Source: CAVVAH01 sp963746175 (GTDB lineage: Bacteria; Actinomycetota; Actinomycetes; JACCUZ01). Taken from it: a DNA stretch of 64,000 nucleotides. This document shows positions 55,088-64,000 of the stretch, piece after piece. Under the pieces are notes generated by a model. It had not been told where the DNA came from, did not search any database, and saw nothing but the letters and a program-made list of their open reading frames with translations. Within the stretch, counting starts at the first letter, position 1. Each line of letters begins with the position of its first letter. Where the stretch lies: NCBI GenBank assembly GCA_963746175.1, contig CAVVAH010000004.1:248001-312000 (forward strand), read 5' to 3'. The translations under genes and the position numbers were made by a program.

Positions 55088-56274
55088 CTACTTGGCAGCC
55101 AGCTCGGCCGCGCGGGCGGCGGCGCCGTCCATCGTGTCGACCTGCTCGACCAGGGGCAGCTTCGCCTCGGTGAGGATCCGGCGGCCCTCGTCGGCGTTGT
55201 TGCCGTCGAGCCGTACGACGAGGGGCTGGGTGATCTCGTCGCCGCGCTCCTCGAGCAGCGCGAAGCGCCTGCACGATGCCGTTCGCGACCGCGTCGCACG
55301 CGGTGATGCCGCCGAAGACGTTGACGAACACCGACTTCACGTCCGGGTCGCCGAGGATGACTCGAGGCCGTTGGCCATCACCTCGGCCGACGCACCGCCG
55401 CCGATGTCGAGGAAGTTCGCCGGCTTCACGCCGCCGTGCTCCTCACCGGCGTACGCCACGACGTCGAGCGTCGACATGACCAGGCCGGCGCCGTTGCCGA
55501 TGATGCCGACCGCGCCGTCGAGCTTGACGTAGTTGAGGTCCTTCGCCTTCGCCTTCGCCTCGAGCGGGTCGGCGGTGAACTCGTCCGCCAGGCCGGCGTG
55601 GTCGGCCTGCCGGAAGTCGGCGTTGCCGTCGAGGGTCACCTTGCCGTCGAGGGCGACGATGCGCCCGTCGGCCGTCTTCACCAGCGGGTTGACCTCGACG
55701 AGCGTCGCGTCCTCGGCGACGAAGACGCCCCAGAGCTTCACGATCGCCGCCGCGACCTGCGTCGCGCACGTCCTCGGGGAAGCCGCCCTGCTCCGCGATC
55801 TCGCGGGCCTTCGCGTCGTCGATGCCCTCGAGCGCGTCGACCGCGACCCGGGCCAGCGCCTCGGGCTTCTCGACGGCGAGCTGCTCGATCTCCATGCCGC
55901 CCTCGCGGGACGCCATCGCGAGGTACGTGCGGTTGGCGCGGTCCAGCAGGACCGAGAAGTAGTACTCCTCGGCGATCGCGGCGGCCGGCGCGATCATCAC
56001 GCGGTGCACGGTGTGGCCCTTGATGTCCATCCCGAGGATCTGCGAGGCGACCTGCTCGGCCTCCTCGACGGACGACGGCGAGCTTGACGCCACCGGCCTT
56101 GCCGCGACCGCCGACCTTGACCTGCGCCTTGACGACGACCTTGCCGCCGCCCTCCGGCAGCAGCCGCTCGGCCGCCGCGCGCGCCTCCTCCGGGGTCTCG
56201 GCGACGGCGCCGCCCAGCACGGGCACGCCGTGCTTCTCGAAGAGGTCGCGCGCCTGGTACTCGAAGAGGTCCAC
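55088..56274 (-). CDS. sucC: succinate-CoA ligase, beta subunit, with four apparent frameshifts
   Basis: ADP-forming beta subunit reconstructed from five overlapping segments: MDLFEYQARDLFEKHGVPVLGG from GTG 56274; VASQILGMDIKGHTV and MASREGGMEIEQLAVEKPEA; KLWGVFVAEDATLVEVNPLVK; GGGASAEVMANGLE; KSVFVNVFGGITACDAVANGIVQAL; then LVVRLDGNNADEG to the stop at 55088-55090. Frame changes near 56086 (extra base), 55763 (extra base), 55361 (one G missing: gagtcatc should read gaggtcatc) and 55262 (extra base) restore a normal full-length protein. All family motifs are otherwise conserved and sucD is intact, so sequence error is more likely than decay, but I cannot prove it. Confidence 0.85.
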
Positions 56275-56440
56275 GGGTCAGTCCTCGCCTGTCTCGATCG
56301 GCTGCGGAAACGCGGTCGTCGCGGCCCGGACAGGCGTGCAACGGCAGGCCTCCACCGGTCACGGGCGCGGTACGGGAGCGTAACCGCAGCACCGCGCAGC
56401 CGTTGAACCGGGCGAACCCACCACACTCGGAGGCCTCCTC

Positions 56441-58280
56441 GTGCGCCACTCCCGTCCGGCCGCCCTCGGCGCAGCAGCGCTGGCCGCCGCCCTCGTCGCC
56501 TCCCTGACCGCGACCGGCGCCAGCCCGGCGCAGGCCGCCACCACGGTCTCCGTGACCAGCAAGAGCATCGACGTCACCGTCGGACCGGCCGGCGACCGCA
56601 AGGTCTGCACCGTCGTCTACGACCTGTACCGCCCGTCGACGGCCACCCGGGAGCACCGCAAGCCGGCGATCCTCACCACCAACGGCTTCGGCGGCTCGAA
56701 GGACGACCAGGCCGACCTCGGTCGCGCCTTCGCCCGGCGCGGGTACGTCGTGCTGTCGTACTCCGGCCTGGGCTTCGGCGGCTCGGACTGCAAGATCACC
56801 CTCGACGACCCGGACTGGGACGGCCGGGCAGCCAAGCAGCTCGTGACCTACCTCGGCGGGGGCAAGCCGGCAGACGACGGCAGCCGGGTCACGTACGTCC
56901 GCCACGACCGGGTCTCGCACGACGGCCGGCACCGGAAGCACGACCCGCGCGTCGGCATGGTCGGCGGCTCGTACGGCGGCCAGGTGCAGTTCGCCGTCGC
57001 CGGCATCGACCCGCGCGTCGACACGATCGTCCCGATCATCACCTGGAACGACCTCTCCTACTCCCTCGCGCCCAACAACACGGGCTTCACCGCCCCGGAC
57101 GGGCAGGGCGTCCGCTACGGCACGCCGGGCAGCGAGAAGGTCGGCTGGACCTCGCTGTTCTTCGGCGTCGGCATCGCCGACGGCATCCAGCACGCGTCGA
57201 CCGACCCGACCCGCAACGTCGGCTGCCCCAACTTCGCCGACCAGGCCTGCGTCGCCAAGGCGCAGATGGACGCGCTCGGCTACCCGACCCAGGACACCCT
57301 CGACTTCGCCCGGCACGCCAGCGTCTCGTCGTACGTCGACCGGATCCGGATCCCGACGCTGCTCGTGCAGGGGCAGAACGACACCTTGTTCAACCTGCAG
57401 GAGGCGACCGCCACCTACCGCGCGCTGCGCGCCCAGGGCACGCCGGTGAAGATGATCTGGCAGTCGTGGGGCCACAGCGGTGGCGGCAGCCCCGGCGCCG
57501 GGCGAGCTCGACATGGCGCACCCGCGCGCCAGCTACGAGGGCCGCCGGATCAGCGCCTGGTTCGACCACCACCTCAAGGGCCGCAAGGTCGGCACCGGCC
57601 CGCGGTTCACGTACTTCCGGGACTGGGTGCCGTACGACGGCGTCGCCACCCCGGCGTACGGCACCGCGTCGGCGTACCCGGTCGGCACCACCCAGGACCT
57701 CTACCTCTCCGGCACCGACTCCCTCGTGACGTCGAAGGCCGCCGTCCTGCCCGGCAGCGCGTCGTACGCCAACGTCGCCGGCGAGGTGCCCACCAGCTTC
57801 AGCGAGGTCTCCGCGCTGCAGGGCGCGCAGGTGCCGGACGGCGTCACCCCGCCGTACGACACCCCCGGCACGTTCGCCGCCTGGACGACCACGCCGCTGG
57901 CGTCGACGGTCGTCTCGGTCGGTGTGCCGACACTGACGCTGCGGCTGTCGTCACCGCTGGTGGCGCAGACCCAGGCGGCCGGGCCGGCCGGGCAGCTGCT
58001 CCTGTTCGCGAAGGTCTACGACATCGCGCCGGACGGCACCAAGACGCTGGTGCACCGGCTGGTCTCGCCCACGCGCGTCGCCGACGTCACCAAGCCGGTG
58101 ACCATCGAGCTGCCCGGTGTCGTGCACCGCTACGAGGCGGGCCACCGGCTGTCGGTCGTGGTCGCGGCCACCGACGCGGCGTACCGCAACAACAAGACGG
58201 TGCAGCCGGTCACGGTGCTCACCAGCCCGGGCGACCCCGGCGTCCTGCGCCTCCCCGTGCTCGGCTCGGCGGTCGGCTGA
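56441..58280 (+). CDS. secreted S15/CocE-type alpha/beta hydrolase (X-Pro dipeptidyl-peptidase-like), one apparent frameshift
   Basis: A Tat/Sec-like signal peptide (HSRPAALGAAALAAALVASL, cleavage after AQA near residue 32) leads into an alpha/beta hydrolase. The nucleophile Ser is in GMVGGSYGGQ (about residue 177), Asp in GQNDTLF (about 312) and His in SWGHSGG (about 347), followed by a C-terminal jelly-roll domain (RFTYFRDWVPYDG to VLTSPGDPGVLRLP). The frame changes by +1 around 57480-57495, just after the catalytic His, in a GC-rich run (ggcggcagccccggcgccgg); removing one base joins both halves. GTG 56441 has a GGAGG upstream. Substrate unknown: peptides or esters outside the cell. Confidence 0.82.
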
Positions 58281-58289
58281 GCGGACCGG

Positions 58290-58703
58290 CTAGGAGGCGG
58301 CGGCGGCACCGAGGTTGTCGCGGACCCAGCCGACGATCTCGCCGGTCGTGGCGCCGGGCGTGAAGATCTTCGCGACGCCCATCGCCGTGAGCGCGGGCAT
58401 GTCGGCCTCCGGAACGATGCCGCCGCCGAAGACGACGATGTCGCGCGCGTCCCGCTCGGCGAGCAGGTCGATGACCTTCTGGAAGAGCGTCATGTGCGCC
58501 CCGGAGAGGACCGACATGCCGATCGCGTCGGCGTCCTCCTGGATCGCCGTCTCGACGATCTGCTCCGGCGTCTGGTGCAGGCCGGTGTAGACGACCTCGA
58601 CCCCCGCGTCCCGCAGCGCGCGGGCCACCACCTTGGCGCCGCGGTCGTGCCCGTCGAGACCGGGCTTGGCGACGACGACGCGGACGGGCGCGGAGCTGCT
58701 CAC
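58290..58703 (-). CDS. B12-binding small subunit of an acyl-CoA mutase
   Basis: The 137-residue protein is a free-standing cobalamin-binding domain. It has DxHxxG in KPGLDGHDRGAKVVA (about residues 13-27; the His replaces dimethylbenzimidazole on cobalt), the SxL-type loop IGMSVLSGAHMT (about 61-72) and GG near VVFGGGIVPEADM (about 89-101). It matches the C-terminal domain of methylmalonyl-CoA mutase and the small subunits of split mutases. The only large subunit in this window is 33 kb away at 23420-25000. GTG 58703. Its stop is 9 bp from the convergent S15 hydrolase stop. Confidence 0.92.
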   Translation of the reverse strand: MSSSAPVRVVVAKPGLDGHDRGAKVVARALRDAGVEVVYTGLHQTPEQIVETAIQEDADAIGMSVLSGAHMTLFQKVIDLLAERDARDIVVFGGGIVPEADMPALTAMGVAKIFTPGATTGEIVGWVRDNLGAAAAS

Positions 58704-58819
58704 GGTCGCGAAGCGTAGCCCGGACGCCGCCGGTGCGTCCCTCCCGCGTCTTCGGGGTAGGGGCGGTTACGGTGCCCGGGCGACGCTCAGGCAGAAGGGC
58801 CGAGGGCCGATACGTGATC

Positions 58820-59776
58820 ATGGAGGTCGGACGGGTGCGGGATCGGCTGGGTCGCACGTCCGCTGGCCTGCGCCGCGGGGCCGTCAGGCTGCTCACGCCG
58901 ACCGCTCTGCGCGGCGCCGCCGTCGAGGTCGGGTGGGTGGCCGCGCACGCCGCGCTCTACCCGCTCGGCGTCGTCAAGGACCGGGCCGGGGTGCGCACCG
59001 ACGCCCGCCGCGACCTGGCTCGGATGTCCCCGGTGCAACGCGGCCTCGTGGTCGGGGACGTCGAGGCGGCCGGCACCCCGATCCTGCTCGTGCACGGCAT
59101 GGTCGACAACCGTTCGATCTTCACCGTGCTGCGGCGCGCACTGCGCCGGCGCGGCTTCCGGCAGGTGCTCGGCATCAACTACAGCCCGCTCACCCGCGAC
59201 GTCCGCCTCGCCGCCACCCAGCTGGCCATCCGGGTCGAGACCCTCTGCGAGGAGACCGGCTTCGAGCGCATCCACGTGATCGGCCACAGCATGGGTGGGC
59301 TCATCGCGCGCTACTACGTGCAGCGGCTGGGCGGTGACGCGCGCGTGCACACCCTCGTCACGCTCGGCACGCCGCACGCGGGCACCCTGCCGGCGTACCT
59401 CGTGCCGCACCGGCTGGCCCGCCAGCTCCGCCCCGGCAGCGACCTCGTCGCCGAGCTCGCCGAGCCGGCGGCCGGGTGCCGGACCCGGTTCCTCGCGGTG
59501 TGGAGCGACCTCGACCAGATGATCGTGCCCAGGCGGGCGGCCCGGGTGGACCACCCCGACCTGGACGCCCGCAACGTCCTCATCCGCGGCGTCGGCCACA
59601 TGTCGCTGCCGATCCACGGCCGGGCCGTCCGCGAGATCGTCGAGACGCTGGCCCAGCTCGACCACCGGGGCGCCACCGTGACCCCGGGCGTCACCCCGAT
59701 CGACGCCGACCGGCCGCTCCGGTCCGCCCGGGTGACCGGCGTCCGCGGCCGCCCGGTGCGGACCGCCAGGTCGTGA
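58820..59776 (+). CDS. alpha/beta hydrolase, lipase/esterase type
   Basis: A 318-residue protein. PILLVHGMVDNRSIF (about residues 89-103) gives the oxyanion-hole region, IHVIGHSMGGLIARYY (about 152-167) contains the nucleophile Ser of the GxSxG elbow, and VGHMSLPIHG (about 257-266) supplies the catalytic His; an Asp in SDLDQMIVP (about 230-238) may complete the triad. The pattern follows PGAP1/EstA-like lipases. There is no cleavable signal; a hydrophobic stretch (VGWVAAHAALYPLGVV, about 36-51) could be membrane-associated. I start at ATG 58820; GTG 58814 is also possible and no strong ribosome-binding site decides. Confidence 0.82.
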   Translation: MEVGRVRDRLGRTSAGLRRGAVRLLTPTALRGAAVEVGWVAAHAALYPLGVVKDRAGVRTDARRDLARMSPVQRGLVVGDVEAAGTPILLVHGMVDNRSIFTVLRRALRRRGFRQVLGINYSPLTRDVRLAATQLAIRVETLCEETGFERIHVIGHSMGGLIARYYVQRLGGDARVHTLVTLGTPHAGTLPAYLVPHRLARQLRPGSDLVAELAEPAAGCRTRFLAVWSDLDQMIVPRRAARVDHPDLDARNVLIRGVGHMSLPIHGRAVREIVETLAQLDHRGATVTPGVTPIDADRPLRSARVTGVRGRPVRTARS

Positions 59777-59974
59777 CCGACCCGTGACCGCTCACGCGAT
59801 GTGAGGCACGTCACGAACGAGTCGGACACAAGCCAGGTTTTCGGGCGCTCGAGCCGGACAAACGACCCGTGTCGGGGCATCGCGCGGGGACGTCCCGCCA
59901 ACTGAGCGTGACGTTGTGTAGTTGAACAACATCTGAACACCGGGTGGGTTGGCCCGCGCGGTGATCTTTTCGTT

Positions 59975-60736
59975 ATGGTCGCGCGGTCCCTGCCCCCGAC
60001 GACGAGGCGATCTCCCCCCGTGCCACCTCGCCGCAACGGCGGACGCCACCGCAAGCCTTCCAGGAACAGCGGTCCGGCGTACGTCACCGCCGCCACCCTG
60101 GCTGCTTTCACCGTCAGCGGTCTCAACGTGCCCGGAGCCATCGGCGCCGCGCACCAGTCGAGCACCGGTACGACGGGCCAGCAGCTCTTGCAGGCGCGCA
60201 CGATCGCGGCCGGACAGCTCCGGCAGACGCTCGTCAAGCAGGACACCGAGCGGGCCAGCCGGCTCCGCGCCGTGCGTACCACGATGGTCCGGTCGGTCCA
60301 GGACGCCGCCGAGGCCGAGCGCAAGGCCCGCGAGGCGGCCCGGCCGAAGTGGGTCATCCCCGTCGACCACTTCCGGCTCACCGCCGGCTTCGGCGACTAC
60401 GGCCTCTGGTCCAGCTCGCACACCGGCCAGGACTTCGCCGCCCCCGAGGGCACCCCGATCCACGCGGTCGGTGACGGCAAGATCATCTTCGCTGGCTGGG
60501 ACGGCGCCTACGGCAACAAGATCGCCATCGAGCACCCCGACGGCACCGTCACCTGGTACGCGCACATGTCGGCGTTCGTCAAGACCACCGGCACCGTCCA
60601 GGTCGGCGAGATGATCGGCCGGATCGGCAGCACCGGCAACACCACGGGCCCGCACCTGCACCTCGAGGTCCGGCCGCACAACGGCGACCCCGTCCCCCCG
60701 CTGACCTGGCTGCGCGAGCACGGCATCAAGGTCTGA
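59975..60736 (+). CDS. M23-family peptidoglycan endopeptidase
   Basis: The 253-residue protein has a basic N-terminus (about residues 1-33), an uncleaved or late hydrophobic segment (VTAATLAAFTVSGLNVPGAIGA, about 37-58), an Ala/Arg-rich coiled-coil linker (about 70-125), and a LytM/M23 domain. Zinc ligands are the His and Asp of SSSHTGQDFAAP (about 147-158) and the last His of GPHLHLEV (about 226-233), with the catalytic His in WYAHMS. It should cleave peptide cross-links in the cell wall. ATG 59975; an in-frame GTG at 60020 is a shorter alternative. The 198-bp upstream region is relatively AT-richer (ttgtgtagttgaacaac) and probably holds the promoter. Confidence 0.9.
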   Translation: MVARSLPPTTRRSPPVPPRRNGGRHRKPSRNSGPAYVTAATLAAFTVSGLNVPGAIGAAHQSSTGTTGQQLLQARTIAAGQLRQTLVKQDTERASRLRAVRTTMVRSVQDAAEAERKAREAARPKWVIPVDHFRLTAGFGDYGLWSSSHTGQDFAAPEGTPIHAVGDGKIIFAGWDGAYGNKIAIEHPDGTVTWYAHMSAFVKTTGTVQVGEMIGRIGSTGNTTGPHLHLEVRPHNGDPVPPLTWLREHGIKV

Positions 60737-60756
60737 CCGACCGCTCCACTCCCGAC

Positions 60757-60781
60757 GAGCCCCGGCCCTGCGCCGGGGCTC
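60757..60781. terminator. bidirectional hairpin between M23 peptidase and pcrA
   Basis: gagccccggc (60757-60766) and gccggggctc (60772-60781) form a perfect 10-bp stem with a 5-nt loop, between convergent stops at 60736 and 60791. Confidence 0.85.
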
Positions 60782-60790
60782 TCGTGCGTC

Positions 60791-63112
60791 CTAGAGCTTC
60801 TCGACGGGGGCGTAGCGGAGCAGGAGGCGCTTGACGCCGCCGGTGCGGAAGTCGACCGAGGCGACGGCGCGCTCCCCCGAGCCCTCGACGGCGACCACCG
60901 AGCCCATGCCGAACGTGTCGTGGGTGACCCGGTCGCCCGGCTCCAGGTGGATGACGGTGCGGTTGCCCGGGGACCGTACGCCGGGGCGTGCCGCCATCGC
61001 GGCCATCGCCGGCGCACTGGTGACCGTCGACTCGAGCCGCCGCCAGTCGATGAGCTGCCCGGGGATCTCCTCGAGGAACCGGGACGCCGGGTAGGCCTGC
61101 GGCGCACCCCACGCGCTGCGCACGGTCGCGCGCGAGAGGTAGAGCCGCTCGCGGGCGCGGGTGATGCCGACGTAGGCCAGCCGTCGCTCCTCCTCGAGCT
61201 CGGTCGGGTCGGCGAGCGAGCGCTGGTGCGGGAAGACGCCGTCCTCGAGACCGGAGAGGAACACCACCGGGAACTCCAGGCCCTTGGCGGTGTGCAGCGT
61301 CATCAGCGTCACCACGCCCTGCGACGGCGTGCCGTCGTCCGACGTCTCCTCGTCGGGGATCTCGTCGGCGTCGGCGACCAGCGCGACCTGCTCCATGAAG
61401 TCGACGAGCGTGCCGCCGGGGCTGGCCTCCTCGAACTCGCGGGCGACGGAGACCAGCTCCTGGAGGTTCTCCAGCCGGGTCTGGTCCTGCGGGTCGGCCG
61501 ACCCGGAGAGCTCGGCGGCGTAGCCGGTGCGGTCGAGCACCGCCTCGAGCACCGTGGCCGGCGGGGTGCCGGCCTCGACCAGGGTGCGCAGCTCGTCCAT
61601 CATCGTGCGGAACGCCTGGACAGCGTTCAGCGAGCGGGCGGCCAGCCCGTAGGCGTCCTCGCACCGGGTCAGCGCGTCGTTGAACGTGATCGCCTCGCGC
61701 TGCGCCAGCGCCTCCAGGCAGGCCTCGGCGCGGTCCCCGATGCCGCGCTTGGGCACGTTGAGGATCCGGCGCAGCGACACCGAGTCGGCCGGGTTGGCCA
61801 GCACCCGCAGGTACGCCAGCGCGTCGCGCACCTCGCGCCGCTCGTAGAAGCGCACCCCGCCGACCACCTTGTAGGGCAGGCCGACCCGGATGAACACCTC
61901 CTCGAAGACACGCGACTGCGCGTTGGTCCGGTAGAAGATCGCGACGTGCGAGGGCAGCACGCCCTCGTCGTCGGTGAGCCGGTCGACCTCGCCCGCGACG
62001 AACGACGCCTCGTCGTGCTCGTTGTCGGCCACGTAGCCGACGATCGGCGCTCCATCGCCGGCGTCGGACCACAGGTTCTTGGGCTTGCGGCTCGCGTTGC
62101 GGGAGATGACGGCGTTGGCGGCCGACAGGATCGTCTGGGTCGAGCGGTAGTTCTGCTCGAGCAGGATCGTGGTGGCGTCGGCGTAGTCGTTCTCGAAGTC
62201 GAGGATGTTGCGGATCGTCGCCCCGCGGAAGGCGTAGATCGACTGGTCGGCGTCACCGACGACGCACAGCTCGGCGGGCGGCACGTCGAGGGCCGTGTCG
62301 CCCCCAGCGGTGAGCTCGCGGACCAGCATGTACTGCGCGTGGTTGGTGTCCTGGTACTCGTCGACGAGCACGTGCCGGAACCGCCGCCGGTAGTGCTCGG
62401 CGACGTCCGGGAACGCCTGGAGCAGGTGCACCGTGGTCATGATGAGGTCGTCGAAGTCGAACGCGTTGGCCTCGTGCAGCCGCCGCTGGTAGAGCGTGTA
62501 CGCCTCGGCGAGCGTCTTCTCCAGGTGCGTCTCGGCGCGCTGACTGAACGTCTCGTGGTCGACCAGCTCGTTCTTGAGGTTGCTGACCTGGTGGGAGAAC
62601 GACCGCGGCGGGTAGCGCTTCGGGTCGAGGTCGAGGTCGCGGCAGACCAGGGTCATGAGCCGCTGCGAGTCGGCGGCGTCGTAGATGGAGAACGTCGACT
62701 TCATGCCGAGGTGGGTGGCCTCGCGGCGCAGGATCCGGACGCACGCCGAGTGGAACGTGCTCACCCACATCGCCCTGGCGCGGCCGCCGACCAGGGCGGT
62801 GACCCGCTCCTTCATCTCCCCGGCGGCCTTGTTGGTGAACGTGATGGCGAGGATGGCGCCGGGGTGCACGTGCCGCTCGCGAAGCAGGTAAGCGATCCGG
62901 TGCGTGAGCACCCGCGTCTTGCCGGACCCGGCGCCGGCGACGATCAGCAGCGGCGACCCCCGGTGGACGACCGCGGCGCGCTGCTGAGGGTTCAGCCCGC
63001 TGAGGAGGGCCTCGGTCCCGAGGCGGTGCCGCTCCGCGGCTGAGAGCTGCTCCGACCCCGTCGGCGACGTGGTCGCGGGCAGGCCGAAGGAGTCGTCGAA
63101 GAGGGTGCTCAT
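60791..63112 (-). CDS. pcrA: ATP-dependent DNA helicase PcrA/UvrD
   Basis: SF1A 3'-5' helicase acting in repair and replication restart, 773 residues. Motifs in order: Q motif LSGLNPQQRAAVVH (about residues 35-48), Walker A AGAGSGKTRVL (about 57-67), Walker B region VDEYQDTNHAQY (about 252-263), motif III GDADQSIYAFRGA (about 287-299), motif IV EQNYRSTQTIL, motif V TLHTAKGLEFPVVFLSG (about 598-614) and motif VI VGITRARERLYLSRA (about 645-659). The C-terminus ends in a tudor-like basic segment (LEPGDRVTHDTFGMGSV). ATG 63112. Confidence 0.96.
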   Translation of the reverse strand: MSTLFDDSFGLPATTSPTGSEQLSAAERHRLGTEALLSGLNPQQRAAVVHRGSPLLIVAGAGSGKTRVLTHRIAYLLRERHVHPGAILAITFTNKAAGEMKERVTALVGGRARAMWVSTFHSACVRILRREATHLGMKSTFSIYDAADSQRLMTLVCRDLDLDPKRYPPRSFSHQVSNLKNELVDHETFSQRAETHLEKTLAEAYTLYQRRLHEANAFDFDDLIMTTVHLLQAFPDVAEHYRRRFRHVLVDEYQDTNHAQYMLVRELTAGGDTALDVPPAELCVVGDADQSIYAFRGATIRNILDFENDYADATTILLEQNYRSTQTILSAANAVISRNASRKPKNLWSDAGDGAPIVGYVADNEHDEASFVAGEVDRLTDDEGVLPSHVAIFYRTNAQSRVFEEVFIRVGLPYKVVGGVRFYERREVRDALAYLRVLANPADSVSLRRILNVPKRGIGDRAEACLEALAQREAITFNDALTRCEDAYGLAARSLNAVQAFRTMMDELRTLVEAGTPPATVLEAVLDRTGYAAELSGSADPQDQTRLENLQELVSVAREFEEASPGGTLVDFMEQVALVADADEIPDEETSDDGTPSQGVVTLMTLHTAKGLEFPVVFLSGLEDGVFPHQRSLADPTELEEERRLAYVGITRARERLYLSRATVRSAWGAPQAYPASRFLEEIPGQLIDWRRLESTVTSAPAMAAMAARPGVRSPGNRTVIHLEPGDRVTHDTFGMGSVVAVEGSGERAVASVDFRTGGVKRLLLRYAPVEKL

Positions 63113-63193
63113 CTCCCCGCGAGTCTAGAAGGCACCCCGGACGTGCGCCGCTCCCCAGCGGGACGGGCCTGGGGGGGCCCGGGTCGCCGCAGG

Positions 63194-64000
63194 TCAGGCA
63201 GCGGGCGGGGGGACCACGGGCGCGGCGACGTACCCGATCACGTCGGCCCGCAGGTGGGCCATCGCACCGGTGAGCTGCAGCGACACCTGGCCGCCGGCAC
63301 CGAGCGGCACGGTCACCTCGGTGACCTTGCCGCTGGTGTCCATGACCGCCGGGTCCACCGGCATGGTCGAGCCGGCGGCCCAGGCCCGGAGCTGGAAGGC
63401 GGCGTCGGGACGGACCACCCGGACCCGCAGCACCACGGCGGCCACGCCCTCCGGCGGGACCCCGGCCTGGCCGCCGACCGCGACGTCGAGCCGGACGTCG
63501 GGGTGCACCCGGCACGGCCCTGCCGGGGTGCCGGTGCCGAGCTGGGTGCCGAGCACGCGGCCGGGCGGCAGCGGTACCACCGGGCCGGTCACCGGCACGA
63601 CGGGCACCACCGGCACCGGCGGCACCGGCGGGACGGGCGGCACCGGCGGGACGGTCGGTGTGGTGACCGGGGGCCAGCCCGGCGTGGGGGTGACCGCGAG
63701 CGGCGCCGGGCAGGCGACGTACCCGGTGTAGTACGACGTCCGCTTGTTGGCACCGTCCCAGGTGAAGCTCACGTGCACGTGGGTGCGGTGGCAGGTGTTG
63801 TCCCAGAGCTTCTTGTGCTTCTTCTTCGCGAGGCAGCCGTTGTACTCGGTCCACCCGCGGGCCGGGTCGTACGCCCGCCAGGTCTGGTTGTTCCAGATGA
63901 CGTAGCTGATGCCGAGCCGGCGGGCCATGGCCTCGGGGTTTCCGTAGCCGTCCGGTGCCTGCAGCCACGCGACGAGCGCGTCGCCCATCGCCTTCTGCTC
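63194..64000 (-). CDS. cell-wall-associated protein with ARB-07466-like domain (N-terminus outside the window)
   Basis: The frame is open through the right edge, so only the C-terminal 268 residues are seen. The visible start (EQKAMGDALVAWLQAP) leads into a domain with RRLGISYVIWNNQTWRAYDPARGWTEY and HRTHVHVSFTW, the histidine pattern of the ARB-07466-like C-terminal domain found in many actinobacterial secreted proteins, possibly a peptidoglycan-binding or M15-like fold. A Pro/Val linker (VPPVPPVPPVPP type) separates it from a C-terminal beta-rich domain (about 120 residues) ending APVVPPPAA. A signal peptide is expected upstream but not seen. Function is inference. Confidence 0.78.
   Translation of the reverse strand, partial: EQKAMGDALVAWLQAPDGYGNPEAMARRLGISYVIWNNQTWRAYDPARGWTEYNGCLAKKKHKKLWDNTCHRTHVHVSFTWDGANKRTSYYTGYVACPAPLAVTPTPGWPPVTTPTVPPVPPVPPVPPVPVVPVVPVTGPVVPLPPGRVLGTQLGTGTPAGPCRVHPDVRLDVAVGGQAGVPPEGVAAVVLRVRVVRPDAAFQLRAWAAGSTMPVDPAVMDTSGKVTEVTVPLGAGGQVSLQLTGAMAHLRADVIGYVAAPVVPPPAA
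63597..63660 (-). repeat. GC-rich tandem repeat encoding a Pro/Val linker
   Basis: Short units of ggcaccggcgg/gggacgggcgg type, multiples of three, encode Val-Pro-Pro triplets between the two domains of the last protein. Such linkers commonly cross the cell wall. Copy number may vary through slippage. Confidence 0.75.

Noticed and set aside
56411..56436. Possible third copy of the agtggtgggtt palindrome upstream of the S15 hydrolase (gaacccaccacactcgg)
   Set aside because: Only the right arm is similar, with an inserted base pair, and no left arm is found; it may be chance or a remnant.
59777..59974. c-di-AMP (ydaO-type) riboswitch before the M23 peptidase gene
   Set aside because: Actinobacterial cell-wall hydrolase genes often carry one, but I could not find the conserved ydaO core sequences in this leader.

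Overview
The window is a GC-rich actinobacterial chromosome segment (about 70 % G+C, many GTG starts, tightly packed and often overlapping genes). Gene content and order fit a member of the Nocardioidaceae/Propionibacteriales such as Nocardioides. That taxonomic call is inference from general knowledge, not from a marker-gene comparison. I see no rRNA, tRNA, insertion sequence, prophage or CRISPR array. Most of the window is conserved core chromosome.

Layout. (1) 1-7747: the N-terminal part of a class III nucleotide cyclase, then a very large secreted protein (delta-60 repeats, SPLRV pentapeptide arrays, a PPC domain, a gingipain-like C25 fold, Ig-like and PxKF domains). Its frame is broken by five apparent indels. 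(2) 7760-25000: nucleoside and deoxynucleoside salvage. deoC has two aldehyde dehydrogenases beside it, the second without catalytic residues; then a uridine-kinase-like protein, a LysR regulator, add, and a translationally coupled operon for a BMP-type nucleoside ABC transporter, cdd, deoA and a small cupin protein, with an M20 amidohydrolase and the large subunit of a methylmalonyl-CoA-mutase-type enzyme upstream. (3) 25051-30386: D,D-carboxypeptidase, YihY, a 2'-5' RNA ligase-like protein, trpS and a CorC/HlyC-type membrane protein. (4) 30508-41394: a galactoside-utilisation island of two divergent operons. Solute-binding protein, two permeases and GH36 alpha-galactosidase lie on the minus strand; GH42 beta-galactosidase, a DeoR regulator, galT and galK on the plus strand. 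Together they import alpha- and beta-galactosides, hydrolyse them in the cytoplasm and pass galactose to the Leloir pathway; no ABC ATPase is present. (5) 42454-52571, all minus strand: DUF6350 protein, purN, purH, a PAS/GGDEF diguanylate cyclase, folD, DUF3017 protein, mdh, icd. (6) 52746-64000: an ECF sigma factor with a membrane partner, sucD and sucC (sucC frameshifted four times), a secreted S15-type hydrolase (one frameshift), the B12-binding small mutase subunit, a lipase-like protein, an M23 peptidase, pcrA and the start of a cell-wall-associated protein.

The ten apparent single-base indels fall in three genes. One of these is sucC, which normally completes the TCA cycle alongside the intact sucD, icd and mdh seen here. 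Sequence error is therefore the simplest explanation, though true pseudogenes cannot be excluded.

Intergenic regions between core genes carry several families of dispersed repeats: nested palindromes at 42376-42428 and 54093-54159, a 20-bp inverted repeat at 23333-23384 with a half copy at 42327-42346, 80-bp units at 42151-42310 with a relative at 51029-51120, and a 220-bp stretch at 51101-51320 bounded by perfect 17-bp inverted repeats. Together with the SPLRV protein and the cysteine-less aldehyde dehydrogenase these are the least ordinary things here.
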